From: CAVSUB01 sp963816725
GTDB taxonomy: Bacteria; Acidobacteriota; Vicinamibacteria; Vicinamibacterales; 2-12-FULL-66-21
DNA length: 64,000 nucleotides
Assembly: GCA_963816725.1 (NCBI GenBank)
Contig: CAWFMC010000030.1
Coordinates: 19,923 to 83,922, forward strand
Direction: 5' to 3'
Position 1 is the first letter of the stretch. The number at the start of each line of letters is the position of its first letter. This document shows positions 16,520-26,113 of this stretch, in pieces. The position numbers were made by a program, and so were the translations under genes. Below the pieces are notes generated by a model. It saw nothing but the letters and a program-made list of their open reading frames with translations, did not search any database and had not been told where the DNA came from.

Positions 16520-17971
16520 TCAGATCGCGAGTTCAGCTGGCACGCGCTTACCGAATACCCGAGCCAGCGCCGTGCGCGCGGCCCAGTATCCGCACATGCC
16601 GTGCACGCCGCCACCTGGAGGGGTCGAGCTGGAACAAAGGTAATAGCGGGGATCCGAAGTGGCGTACGGGTTCCATTGGGGCACCGGACGAAACAGGAAC
16701 TGGCGCAGCATGTTCGATCCGCCGCCGATGTCGCCGCCGATCAGGTTGGGGTTGTGCGCTTCGAGCGCGGCCGGCGACAGCACGTGCCGCGCGAGGATCA
16801 GATCGCGGAAGCCCGGCGCGAAGCGCTCGATCTGATGCTCGATCCGGTCGGTCATGTCCACCGTACATCCATTTGGTACGTGGCAGTAGGCCCACCCGGT
16901 CTGCTGACCGGCCGGTGCGCGCGTCGGGTCGAACTGGCTTTGTTGCGCCACCAGCACGAAGGGTTTCTCGCAGATCCGCCCGGCATTGGCGTCCGCCTCG
17001 GACGCGGCGATTTCTTCGAACGTGCCCCCGACGTGCACGGTTGCGGCGTTGTTGCATTCCGGCGAGCGCCACGGTATTGGTCCGGCGAGCGCGTAGTCCA
17101 CCTTGAACGCGCCGGGCCCGTAGCGGAATCGGTGCAATTGCGCGCGGTAGGAGGAGGACAGTGCCGGGCCGGCGATGTCGTCCAGTTGGCGCGGCGTCAC
17201 GTCGAACAGCACCGCCTTGGCCGGCGGGAGATCGCGCAACGAGAGGATGGGGCTGCTGGTCTCGATGCGGCAGCCGTGGGCGCGCGCCCGCGCCGCCAGC
17301 GCCTCGACGATCTGCTGTGAGCCACCTTCCGCGCACGGCCAGTCCATGGCGTGCGCGGCGATCGCGAGGGTCAAGCCGAACGAGGCCGAGCCCCACGCAT
17401 CGAGCGGCAGAAACGAGTGGGCGCCGTTCCCGGCCAGCAGCGCGCGCGCTGCCGCCCCCTTGAACCGGCTGGCGATCGCCGCGCACGACCGGAGCCCGAC
17501 CAGGCCGAACCGCGCCATCAGCAACGGATGGCGGGGCACGCGGATCGGGCGCAGGATTTCGCTGAACAGCGCCTCGTGGCGTGCGACGAAGGGGCCGAGC
17601 AGGCCCCGCCACGCCGGCCCATCCTCCCCGAGCGACGCAACGGTCCTCTCCAGCTCTCTCGACAGCACCGCAACCCGGCCGTCGTCCAGCGGGTGCGCCA
17701 GGGGCACTGGCGCGGCAACCCACTTCAGGCCATAGGCCCCGAGGTCCAGACGCGAAAAGATCGGGGACACGCTGCCGATCGGGTGGATCGCCCCGCAGAC
17801 GTCGTGGGCGAAGCCCGGCAGGGTCAGCGCTTCGGTGCGGCTGCCGCCGCCGATTCGATCGTTCCGCTCGAAGACGGTGACCCCCAGCCCGGCCGCGGCG
17901 AGGACGGCCGCTGCCGTCAAGCCGTTTGGTCCGGCGCCGACGATCGCCACGTCGCATTTGGTCTTGTTCAT
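16520..17971 (-). CDS. FAD-dependent oxidoreductase of the phytoene-desaturase (CrtI) type
   Basis: A 483-residue flavoprotein. The N-terminus has the dinucleotide-binding motif GAGPNGLTAA (about residues 12-21), and GGGSRTE follows the second strand as in CrtI/amine-oxidase-like enzymes. The C-terminal FAD contact segment is represented by TPPGGGVHGMCGYWAA. Length matches the family (480-540). Such enzymes desaturate or isomerise hydrophobic substrates such as carotenoids or retinoids, but no carotenoid genes (crtB, crtE) are nearby, so it may act on another lipid. It starts only 30 bp from the divergent start of the two-domain NAD-binding protein, so both promoters must overlap the opposite gene or be very compact. 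Confidence 0.87.
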   Translation of the reverse strand: MNKTKCDVAIVGAGPNGLTAAAVLAAAGLGVTVFERNDRIGGGSRTEALTLPGFAHDVCGAIHPIGSVSPIFSRLDLGAYGLKWVAAPVPLAHPLDDGRVAVLSRELERTVASLGEDGPAWRGLLGPFVARHEALFSEILRPIRVPRHPLLMARFGLVGLRSCAAIASRFKGAAARALLAGNGAHSFLPLDAWGSASFGLTLAIAAHAMDWPCAEGGSQQIVEALAARARAHGCRIETSSPILSLRDLPPAKAVLFDVTPRQLDDIAGPALSSSYRAQLHRFRYGPGAFKVDYALAGPIPWRSPECNNAATVHVGGTFEEIAASEADANAGRICEKPFVLVAQQSQFDPTRAPAGQQTGWAYCHVPNGCTVDMTDRIEHQIERFAPGFRDLILARHVLSPAALEAHNPNLIGGDIGGGSNMLRQFLFRPVPQWNPYATSDPRYYLCSSSTPPGGGVHGMCGYWAARTALARVFGKRVPAELAI

Positions 17972-18001
17972 GCAGTTGAGGCGGGCTTATCAGGAGCCTA
18001 C

Positions 18002-19447
18002 ATGAAAGTTCTGCTGGTCACCGACTCCGCTGTCCTCCGTCGCTCGCTTTCGCAGGCCCTCGTGGACCGCGGGCATGATCCCCGTGCCCTGACTCGAGCT
18101 GACGACCGGCCGCCGACCCATTGGCCTGCACGAGTCGAGCCGCGAACGGCGCCGCCGGAGGATGTGGGAGCGGTGCTGGAGGCGGCCCACGGCTGCGATG
18201 CGGCGATCGTGATTGATGTACGCCTCGGACGCGTTGGCCGCACCGATGGTGATCCCGGTGCATTCACCGCTGCGGCCACAGCAGCACTGAGCGATCGTGG
18301 CGTGCGAACGCTGCTGGTGTCAGGACGCGCAGCCGAGCGACAGGGCCAGCCTTCTTCCACCAAGGACACATCACTGCGCATCACGTGCGACGCGGTCTAC
18401 GGCACCGGTGAGGACGCCGTGTCGCTCTTCCTGATCATGATGCGAACGCTGCCGGCCGTGCCGCTGCTGAGCGCGACGCACCTGCTGCGCCCGCTGTGGC
18501 ACGAGGATCTCGCCCGCGGGCTCGCCGCTGCGCTCGCACTCGAGCCCTCGCCAATCAGCGGCACGCTCGACGTTGCCGGTCCGGAATCCATCAGTTACGA
18601 GGCGCTGTACGAGCGGATTGCGGTTCTGATCGATCGACGGCCGCTACGGTTGCCGATCCCTGATTTTCTCGCCGCGCACGGTGCGCGCCTCGCCGAGGTG
18701 CTTCATCTGGGCGTGCCGTTCGACACCGCACTGCTGCAGGTGGAGCAGGACGCGCCGTCGTCATCCGACGGGTTGCGGACGCTGCAGATCGATCCGACCC
18801 CGCTCGATGCCGGGTTGCGGCGGCTCGCCAACGAGCTGCCGGAGATGGTGCCGTCGCAAGGTGTCGGCCGGCTCGAGATCAAGCGCTTTCACGCCGACAT
18901 CAGCGGTTCGCCGCACCGTGCCTCCGATCTCCTGCGTCTGTTCCGGTCACGATTCAGTGAGGTGATGCCGATCGCGGTCGGCTCCGAGCCGGTCTCGCCG
19001 CGGACCGCCCTCGATCCGGATGCGGTGATCACGATGACCCTGCCGGCCCGCGGCCACGTGCAGATTCGCGTCGCCGAGGTCACCGACGATCACGTGGTCG
19101 GCGTCACCCTGCAGGGGCATGCGCTGGCCGGGTGCGTGCGGTTCAGCACCCGCGACACCGGTGCCGGCGTCCGTTTTGAGGTGACCGCCTGCGAAACCGC
19201 CTCGAATCCGCTCGATTGGCTGACGCTGACGCTCGGCGGCGCACGGCTGCAGGATGCGAACTGGAAGACGGTGGTCGAGAACGTCGTGACCCTGTCCGGC
19301 GGGAAGGCGGACGACGTCAAATCGGATGCGCGGCGACTGACTCCGGATGAAGCGGAGCAGGCTGACAGCTGGATTCGCGCGTTAGTCGAGCGGCGCGCGA
19401 GCGCACCACCAGCACCCGCCCCGCTCCTCGAATCCGCGGCTCAATGA
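18002..19447 (+). CDS. NAD(P)-binding atypical SDR with C-terminal SRPBCC/DUF1990-like domain
   Basis: A 481-residue protein. The first 290 or so residues look like an atypical (NmrA/epimerase-like) Rossmann protein that begins MKVLLVTDSAVLRRSL, so the glycine loop is degenerate (TDSAVLR rather than GxxGxxG); the end of this part includes a GTLDVAGPESISYEAL segment typical of such proteins. The C-terminal 180 residues contain RFRSRFSEVMPIAV-like and ASNPLDWLTLTLGG segments resembling a START/SRPBCC or DUF1990-type ligand domain; this assignment is tentative. CAGGAG precedes ATG 18002. The poor glycine motif suggests cofactor binding may be weakened or lost. It shares a 30-bp divergent intergenic region with the FAD oxidoreductase. 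Confidence 0.6.
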   Translation: MKVLLVTDSAVLRRSLSQALVDRGHDPRALTRADDRPPTHWPARVEPRTAPPEDVGAVLEAAHGCDAAIVIDVRLGRVGRTDGDPGAFTAAATAALSDRGVRTLLVSGRAAERQGQPSSTKDTSLRITCDAVYGTGEDAVSLFLIMMRTLPAVPLLSATHLLRPLWHEDLARGLAAALALEPSPISGTLDVAGPESISYEALYERIAVLIDRRPLRLPIPDFLAAHGARLAEVLHLGVPFDTALLQVEQDAPSSSDGLRTLQIDPTPLDAGLRRLANELPEMVPSQGVGRLEIKRFHADISGSPHRASDLLRLFRSRFSEVMPIAVGSEPVSPRTALDPDAVITMTLPARGHVQIRVAEVTDDHVVGVTLQGHALAGCVRFSTRDTGAGVRFEVTACETASNPLDWLTLTLGGARLQDANWKTVVENVVTLSGGKADDVKSDARRLTPDEAEQADSWIRALVERRASAPPAPAPLLESAAQ

Positions 19448-19545
19448 TCGCCCGCGGCGACGCGTGCCGGCATCCGCTCGTGGTCGTCGCGCTGTCGCGT
19501 CCTTGGGTGACTAGACGACCGCTGGCGTGATCCAGCACCGGCGTT

Positions 19546-19569
19546 CCGCTCGACTTCTTCGTCGAGCGG
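19546..19569. terminator. 9-bp hairpin between convergent genes
   Basis: CCGCTCGAC (19546-19554) pairs exactly with GTCGAGCGG (19561-19569) around TTCTTC. It lies in the 163-bp gap between the convergent genes ending at 19447 and 19611, and is a plausible terminator for either. Confidence 0.5.
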
Positions 19570-19610
19570 CGGCACATGCGACCCCTACAGCCCGACGGAG
19601 GGGTTCACGG

Positions 19611-20738
19611 TCATGCAGTTTGTGTAACGGGAACCGGGCGCCTCAAACCTGCCAGCTTGCGGTACAGGGCGAGCGACTGCCCGACCACCTGATCCATGTT
19701 GTAGTACTTATAGGTGCCGAGCCGGCCGGTGAAATAGACGTGCGGCGTCTTCTCGGCCAGGCGCTGATACTCCTGGTACAACGCCGCATTCTCCGGCTTC
19801 GGGATCGGGTAGTAGGGATCGCCCTCCGCTTTCGGATACTCGTAGACAACGCTGGTCCGAGGATGCTGCTGCCCGGTCAGGTATTTGAACTCCGTGCACC
19901 GTGTGTACGGGTTCTCGTTCGGATAGTTGATGACCGGCGCGTCCTGGAACACGGGCTTGTCGAACGTCTCGAACTGAAAGTCGAGTGACCGGTACGGCAG
20001 CTTGCCCAGGCGATAGTCGAAGTACTCGTCGATCGGTCCCGTGTAGATGACCTCGTCGCACGACACGAGATCCTCGACCTCGCGGTAATCCGTATTCAGC
20101 ATCACCTTGATGTTCGGGTGACGCAGCATCCGCTCGAACATCCGGGTGTAGCCGTGCAGCGGCATGGCCTGATAGGTATCGGTGAAGTAGCGGTCGTCGC
20201 GATTGGTGCGAATCGGCACCCGCGCCGAGACCGTCGCATCGAGCTCGGACGGATCCAGTCCCCACTGCTTGCGGGTGTAGTTCCGAAAGAACTTCTCGTA
20301 CAGGACCCGTCCGACCTTGCTGACGATCACATCCTCAGAGGTCCGCACCTCGGCGCACGGCTCGGCCATCGAGGCGAAGAACTCTTCGACCTGGAACGAC
20401 GTGAGGTTCAGGCCGTACAGGGTGTTGACCGTATCGAGGTTGATCGGCATCGGCACCAGCTGGCCGTCGACCCACGCCCGCACCCGATGCTGATACGGCC
20501 GCCAGGCGGTGAAGCGCGAGAGGTATTCGAAGACGTCACGCGAGTTCGTGTGGAAGATGTGCGGTCCGTATTTGTGGACCAGCACCCCGGCCTCGTCGTA
20601 GTGGTCGTAGGCGTTGCCGCCGATGTGCAGGCGTTTGTCGACCACCAGCACGCGCTTGCCCGAGCCTTCGGCGAGGCGCTCGGCCAGCACCGCGCCGGCA
20701 AAGCCGGCGCCCACGATCAGGTAATCGAATGCCTTCAC
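19611..20738 (-). CDS. glf: UDP-galactopyranose mutase
   Basis: A 375-residue flavoenzyme that interconverts UDP-galactopyranose and UDP-galactofuranose in the cytoplasm, supplying galactofuranose for surface glycans. The N-terminus has the FAD motif GAGFAGAVLAERLAE, followed by HIGGNAYDHYD and KYGPHIFHTN, which are hallmark Glf segments. NYTRKQWG and the C-terminal TGRLGTYKYYNMDQV with the conserved substrate-binding Tyr pair and Arg complete the family signature. The start is GTG at 20738, because the family alignment begins at KAFDYLIVG and the codon overlaps the stop of the upstream glycosyltransferase (GTGA, 4 bp). The two genes are therefore coupled and probably make a galactofuranose-containing glycan together. 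Confidence 0.95.
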   Translation of the reverse strand: MKAFDYLIVGAGFAGAVLAERLAEGSGKRVLVVDKRLHIGGNAYDHYDEAGVLVHKYGPHIFHTNSRDVFEYLSRFTAWRPYQHRVRAWVDGQLVPMPINLDTVNTLYGLNLTSFQVEEFFASMAEPCAEVRTSEDVIVSKVGRVLYEKFFRNYTRKQWGLDPSELDATVSARVPIRTNRDDRYFTDTYQAMPLHGYTRMFERMLRHPNIKVMLNTDYREVEDLVSCDEVIYTGPIDEYFDYRLGKLPYRSLDFQFETFDKPVFQDAPVINYPNENPYTRCTEFKYLTGQQHPRTSVVYEYPKAEGDPYYPIPKPENAALYQEYQRLAEKTPHVYFTGRLGTYKYYNMDQVVGQSLALYRKLAGLRRPVPVTQTA

Positions 20739-21955
20739 GCCACACTCCCCGGCGACGCGGTCGCGAATTGCGGCAGCCGCGGCAGGCTCGCCGCCGTGCG
20801 CACGCCCGCCGGGGCCGCGCGCCGGATCAACGCCTCGGCCATGAGACGGGACACCTGTTCCCACGTCGCGTCCCACGACGTGCGGGACAGGAACGCGTCG
20901 GCGCGCGCGGCCAGGCGCTCGGGTGACTCCTCGAGCGCCGCGGCGATGGCCTCTATGAACGCGTCCGGCGTGTCGGCGATGCGCGCCAGCCCCGCCTCGC
21001 CGTACGGACGCACCACGTCGCGGATCGACGTCGAGACCACCGGCTTGCCGGCCGCCAGATACTCTGGCGTCTTGGTCGGGCTGATGAACCGGGTCGAAGC
21101 GTTGCGCGCAAACGGCAGCAAGGCGACCGACCAGCCGGCGAGGTAATCCGGCAGGGCGGAATACGGCTTGGCGCCTAGATAGTGGATGTTGGCGCGCTGC
21201 GGCAGCGAGGCCGGATCGATCTTGGCCACCGGCCCGATCAACACGAACTGCCAGTCAGGCCGCCGGGCCGCCACGGCGCCCAGCAGCGCGGCGTCGAACC
21301 GTTCGTCCAGCACGCCGAAGAAGCCGATGCGCGGGTGCGCGATGTTCCGCTGATCCGCGGGATCGACACGAGGATGGCGGGCGCGTGCGAAGTGCGCGAC
21401 ATCGACGCTGCTCGGGATCGGATGGATGTTGGGATGGAGGTGCCGCTTGGCTTCGTAGAGGCTGTGCCCGCCGGTGAGTACCAGATCCGCGTCGCCCATC
21501 AGGGCGCGTTCCGCATCGAGCAGACCGGGCGGCGCGCCGAGAAAGCCGGAGAGTTCGTCCATGCAGTCGTAGACGATCGCGGCCGGCGTGAGGTGGCTCG
21601 TGAAGTGGCGGGCCATCGGCGTGTAGTACCACAGCACGTAGCGCTCGAGCCCATGCGCCGCGATTAAGCCGTCGATCAAGGTGCGCTGGGCTGCATCGGG
21701 ATCCGCCTCGGCGTCGGGCCCGAGATGCGGCACGATCACGAACACGCCGGTCTCGTCGCGCGTCACCTCGAGGTACGTCACCGCCGTGTCGAACTCCGGC
21801 TCCTCGAAGAAGAACACGCGGTGCGTGCGCGCACAGCGAGAGAGCAGATGTTGTGGCCGTTGAAAGACGAAGCGCCAGCGCAGATGCGACAGGCAGAGAA
21901 TGTCGTGGTCGGCGAACTTCAGAGACGGGTCCAGGGTTCGAATCGAGGTGAGCAC
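20735..21955 (-). CDS. Glycosyltransferase (GT4/group 1 type)
   Basis: A 406-residue glycosyltransferase with a GT-B fold. The N-terminal domain contains RWRFVFQRPQHLLSR, a signature of glycosyltransferases that often accompany glf. The C-terminal nucleotide-sugar domain has IGFFGVLDERFD, then LLPFARN, and finally SPTKTPEYLAAGKPVVST, where the conserved Lys/Glu bind the donor phosphate. No signal peptide or membrane segment is present, so it acts on the cytoplasmic face of the inner membrane. It overlaps glf by 4 bp. A galactofuranosyl or related surface-polysaccharide transfer is the simplest role given the partner, but the acceptor is unknown. Confidence 0.88.
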   Translation of the reverse strand: MLTSIRTLDPSLKFADHDILCLSHLRWRFVFQRPQHLLSRCARTHRVFFFEEPEFDTAVTYLEVTRDETGVFVIVPHLGPDAEADPDAAQRTLIDGLIAAHGLERYVLWYYTPMARHFTSHLTPAAIVYDCMDELSGFLGAPPGLLDAERALMGDADLVLTGGHSLYEAKRHLHPNIHPIPSSVDVAHFARARHPRVDPADQRNIAHPRIGFFGVLDERFDAALLGAVAARRPDWQFVLIGPVAKIDPASLPQRANIHYLGAKPYSALPDYLAGWSVALLPFARNASTRFISPTKTPEYLAAGKPVVSTSIRDVVRPYGEAGLARIADTPDAFIEAIAAALEESPERLAARADAFLSRTSWDATWEQVSRLMAEALIRRAAPAGVRTAASLPRLPQFATASPGSVA

Positions 21956-22101
21956 GCCCGGAATATTTCAACAAACATGCCGGGGAAAAACGCCGAGCCG
22001 GCTGGATTGCAGCTCACAGCGTGGGGAAGCCCGCGCCCATCAGCCGCGCGTCACCCTGAGTGTGCGACGCTCAATTGCCTTCATCGAGCGGTTGTTAGCG
22101 T

Positions 22102-23938
22102 TCAGGTACTGGCGGCGTTGATCGCCTCGGCGAGCAGCGGCGGCGGTTCCACCGGCGGCGCGATGCCGCGCGTGGCGCTCCGTATGCGCCCGATCGGAAA
22201 CTTCGGCGTGCGATCGCTGTAGAGGAGCCCGTTGCACTCCTGATACGTGTCGGCGAACTGTGTGTAACAGAACCCACTCAACAGCCCGATGGTGTGTATC
22301 GCCCGCATCAGCCGCTCGTAGCGGCGTCGCCAGTTCATCAGCGCTCGCGGCCCGGGAATAGCCCCACGTTCCGCGTTCGTTGCTCAACGCGATGCCACCG
22401 AATTCAGACAGCACGACCGGCACCTCGTTCTTGTGGCGCTCATCATCCAGGATCAGCAGGCGCCCCCCCGGCCGCTCCCGCCGAAAGACCCGCGGCAGCT
22501 CATCGTGCGCGCGGTAACGGCGCTGCAGGCGGTCCGGGTCGTGGTCGTAATCGTGGATGCCGATGATGTCGGTCGCGACGCTCTCCCACCCGTCGTTGCC
22601 AATGACCGGCCGGGTTGGATCGAACGTGCGCGTCAGATGGTAGAGCGCCTGCACGTAATGCCGCTCGGCCGCGATGTCGGGAAGGTTCGGCACGCCCCAG
22701 GACTCGTTGATCGGCACCCACGCGATGATGCAGGGATGGCTCACATCCCGTTCCAGGGCGGCAATCCACTCCACTGTCACCCGCTCAACCGAGTCTGGCG
22801 TGAACCGATACGCACTGGGCATCTCCTCCCAGACGAGCAGGCCCAGCACGTCAGCCCAGTAGAGGTAGCGTGGCTCCTCCAGTTTCTGATGCTTCCGGAC
22901 CCCGTTGAAGCCCATGTCTTTCGCGAGCTCCACGTCGCGCTTGAGCGCCGCGTCGTTCGGCGCCGTACTCCCGGTATCGTCCCAGTAGCCCTGGTCGAGC
23001 ACGAGCCGCAACGGGTACGGGCGATTGTTGAGGACTACGCGATCGCGCTGCACGGCGATCGTCCTCAGCGCCGTGTAACTGCTGACCTGATCCAGGATCC
23101 GATCGCCTTCGCTGAGCTCGAGCGTCGCGTAGATCAAGGTCGGTGACTCGGGTGACCAGAGCAGCTCGTTGCGGTAGTCGTCGATGCCGGGATCGGACAG
23201 GCCGACATGGCGGTGCACTTCACACCCGAGGACCATGTAGGTGTCGTCGGCAATCGTCGTGTTGCGGCACACCAGCCTGACGTGCAGGCGGCTCTCGGGA
23301 CCTGGACGGCCACCGAGATCCGCATCGAGTCCGATCTCCCAGCGTTCGAGATTGGGGGTCCACTTGAGACGGCGGATCCACGACTCGTTCACCGTCTCTA
23401 TCCAGACGGTCTGCCAGATGCCGGTGGTTCGCGGATACCAGATCGAGTGCGGCTTCAGGCACCAGTCCTGTTTACCGCGGGGTTTGGCAAGGTCCTGCGG
23501 GTCGTCGAGCGCGCGGACGACGATTTCGAGCTCGCCGTCGGGCGCCCGGCACGCCGCATCGGTGATGTCGAGCGTGAAGGGCGTATAGCCGCCACGATGG
23601 CTCCCCCCGAGGCGACCGTCGATCCAGACGGTGGCTTCGTAATCGACGGCGCCGAAGTGGAGCAGCAGGTGACCGCGCTCGGGAACGGGCGGCGTCGGCA
23701 CGCGGCGTCGGTACCAGCAACTCCGGAAGAATGCCGGCTCCTCGATCCCGCTGGCCACCGTCTCCGGCGAGAAGGGTACGGTGATCGTGCGGTCCCACCG
23801 GACGTCCGCCGGGCCGTGACACCGCTGGTCCGGATCGAGGCTGAAATCCCAACGGCCGTTGAGCGACGTCCACTCCGGCCGCACCATCTGCGGCCGCGGG
23901 TAGCCCCGGCCGTATTCGTCCAGATCGATTGTCTTCAT
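22102..23938 (-). pseudogene. Glycoside hydrolase family 2 gene with a single-base frameshift near the 3' end
   Basis: Reads as a GH2 enzyme (beta-glucuronidase/beta-galactosidase type) for about 535 codons. It starts with a sugar-binding jelly-roll domain and an immunoglobulin-like domain. The TIM barrel shows the acid/base Glu412 in INESWG and the nucleophile Glu512 in LSEFGG. The frame then breaks within 22321-22330, where GCGACGCCGCTAC appears to carry one extra base. In the next frame the expected ending resumes (YERLMRAIHTIGLLSG, then FCYTQFADTYQECNGLLY) and stops at 22102. The catalytic residues lie before the break, but the last barrel strand would be lost. It is either a young pseudogene or a sequencing error. 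No signal peptide is present. Divergent from treZ. Confidence 0.8.
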
Positions 23939-24162
23939 CGCGCGCGCTTTCGAGCTCGTGTACGTTCCGTGCGTTGCGCCTTTACGGTACCATGCTGTCC
24001 CCGTGAGGCAAGCTCCGGAAGCTGGCAGCGGGGTTGCACGATCCTCGGCACCCTCGGTGCTCGGCCCCCGATATCAGCCTGCCCGCTCGCGACGCAGGGC
24101 ACGTGGTCGAGACCTCCGCATAGCGCACCCGGTCCCACGGTTCGGCTATTCCACGGTGACAA

Positions 24163-25968
24163 ATGAATCCCCGGTCCGCGAAAGCAGTAGACGTTCTCGC
24201 AGAGGTGTCTGGTAATTCGCTCGCTGAAACGTATCGCGTGTGGGCCCCGCGCGCCGATTCCGTTGCGCTCGAGGTGAACGGCGAACCCTGTCATATGCAT
24301 CGGGACGACCGCGCCTGGTGGGCGGCCGACCGGCGGATGCGTCCAGGCGACCTCTACGGCTTCGTCCTGGATGGCCGTGGTCCCTTCCCGGATCCGCGAA
24401 GCCGCCGCCAGCCTTCGGGCGTGCACGGGCCCTCGGAAGTCGTCGACGACGCGCGCTACCAATGGACCGAGACGCGATGGCAGCCTCCGCCACTCTCCGC
24501 AGGCGTGCTGTACGAACTGCACCTGGGGACGTTCACCGAGGCCGGCACGTTCCTCGGCGCGATCGAGCGGTTGCCGCACCTGGTCGATCTCGGCATCACC
24601 CATGTCGAGTTGATGCCGGTGGCCGAATATCCGGGGAACCGCGGCTGGGGCTACGACGGCGTGCACCTGTTCGCCCCGCACCATGGTTATGGCACGCCCG
24701 ACGAGCTCAAGCACCTGGTCGACCGCTGCCATGCCGCCGGCCTCGCGGTGATCCTCGATGTCGTCTACAACCATCTCGGGCCCGCCGGCAATTACCTCGG
24801 GCAGTACGGCCCGTACTTCACTCATCGCCACACGACGCCGTGGGGCGACGCGATCAACCTCGACGACGAGGGCAGCGAGGAGGTCCGCCGCTTCCTGTGC
24901 GACAACGCGATCATGTGGCTGCGCGACTACCACTTCGACGGCCTGCGGCTCGATGCCGTGCATGCGCTGAAGGACACCTCGCCGCGCCATTTCCTGGCGC
25001 AACTCGGCGCCGAGGTCGAGACGCTCGAAGCCATGACCGGCCGTCACTTCGTGTTGATCGCCGAGAGCGACCTGAACGATCCGCAAATGGTGCGCTCACG
25101 CGACGCCGCCGGCTTCGGCCTGCACGCGCAATGGAGTGACGACTTCCACCATGCGCTCCACAGCGTGCTGACCAGCGAGCGCAGCGGCTACTACGAGGAC
25201 TTCGGGACGCTCGATCACCTCGCCCAGGCCTATCGCGAGGGCTTCGTCTATGCCGGGCAGTACTCGGCGCACCGCGGCCGCCCGCACGGCCAGCCCGCCG
25301 GCGACGTGCCCGGCTGGCGCTTCGTCGTCGCGACGCAGAATCACGATCAGATCGGTAATCGCGCGATCGGGGAGCGGCTCGCCCATCTCACCTCGGCCGG
25401 CCGGGTGCGCATCGCCGCGACCCTGCTCCTGACTTCGCCGTTCGTGCCGCTGCTGTTCCAGGGGGAGGAGTGGGGCGCGTCGACGCCGTTTCAGTACTTC
25501 ACGGCGCATGAGGACGAGGTGCTCGGCGGCCAGGTGTCGGAGGGGCGCCGCACGGAGTTCGCGGCATTCGGGTGGGACCCGGCGAGCATTCCCGATCCGC
25601 AATCCGAGGGAACCTTCGAGGACTCCCGACTGCGATGGGCCGAGCTCGGCCATGCCCCGCATGCCGAGCTCCTGGAGTGGCACCGCGCGCTCATCGCCCT
25701 CCGGCGCGAGCACCCGTCCTTGCGCGACGGCCGCTTCCGCGACGCGCAGGTGACCGTGGACGACAGCCACGGCCGGCTGACGATCCGCCGTGGTCCCATC
25801 CTGATCGCGTGTAATCTCGGCGAAGAGGTCGCGACGGTCGACGCCGAGGCAGGTGCTCGTCTCGTGCTGGTCTCGCATCCTGACGTCCGGCTCAGTGATG
25901 GCGCCGTGCATCTGCCGGCCGATTCCGTTGCGGTGGTCTCGGCTGACTCCACGGACGGACCCGGATAG
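24163..25968 (+). CDS. treZ: Malto-oligosyltrehalose trehalohydrolase
   Basis: A 601-residue GH13 enzyme that releases trehalose from maltooligosyl-trehalose in the TreY/TreZ pathway. The N-terminal beta-domain (YRVWAPRADSVALEV) is followed by the barrel. GYDGVHLFAPHHGYG is typical of TreZ, and the catalytic triad is visible as Asp264 (GLRLDAVHAL), Glu301 (IAESDLND) and Asp395 (NHDQIGNR). Length matches the family (about 580-610). ATG 24163 has a GGTGA element just upstream. The partner treY (maltooligosyl-trehalose synthase) is not within this window next to it, which is unusual because treX/treY/treZ often cluster. It is divergent from the GH2 gene over 224 bp. Confidence 0.93.
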   Translation: MNPRSAKAVDVLAEVSGNSLAETYRVWAPRADSVALEVNGEPCHMHRDDRAWWAADRRMRPGDLYGFVLDGRGPFPDPRSRRQPSGVHGPSEVVDDARYQWTETRWQPPPLSAGVLYELHLGTFTEAGTFLGAIERLPHLVDLGITHVELMPVAEYPGNRGWGYDGVHLFAPHHGYGTPDELKHLVDRCHAAGLAVILDVVYNHLGPAGNYLGQYGPYFTHRHTTPWGDAINLDDEGSEEVRRFLCDNAIMWLRDYHFDGLRLDAVHALKDTSPRHFLAQLGAEVETLEAMTGRHFVLIAESDLNDPQMVRSRDAAGFGLHAQWSDDFHHALHSVLTSERSGYYEDFGTLDHLAQAYREGFVYAGQYSAHRGRPHGQPAGDVPGWRFVVATQNHDQIGNRAIGERLAHLTSAGRVRIAATLLLTSPFVPLLFQGEEWGASTPFQYFTAHEDEVLGGQVSEGRRTEFAAFGWDPASIPDPQSEGTFEDSRLRWAELGHAPHAELLEWHRALIALRREHPSLRDGRFRDAQVTVDDSHGRLTIRRGPILIACNLGEEVATVDAEAGARLVLVSHPDVRLSDGAVHLPADSVAVVSADSTDGPG

Positions 25969-26113
25969 CCGCGGGCTGGCAGGCCCGCTGAATCGCCTCA
26001 GGCCTCCTCTCCGCTCCCGCTTGCACCTCGTCGCGCGCGCAGATAAGCTCCTGCGCGCGCCCGCCCGCAGTCCCGGACCCGTGCGCCGGGCCGCTCAGTC
26101 GAAACGAGAACCC

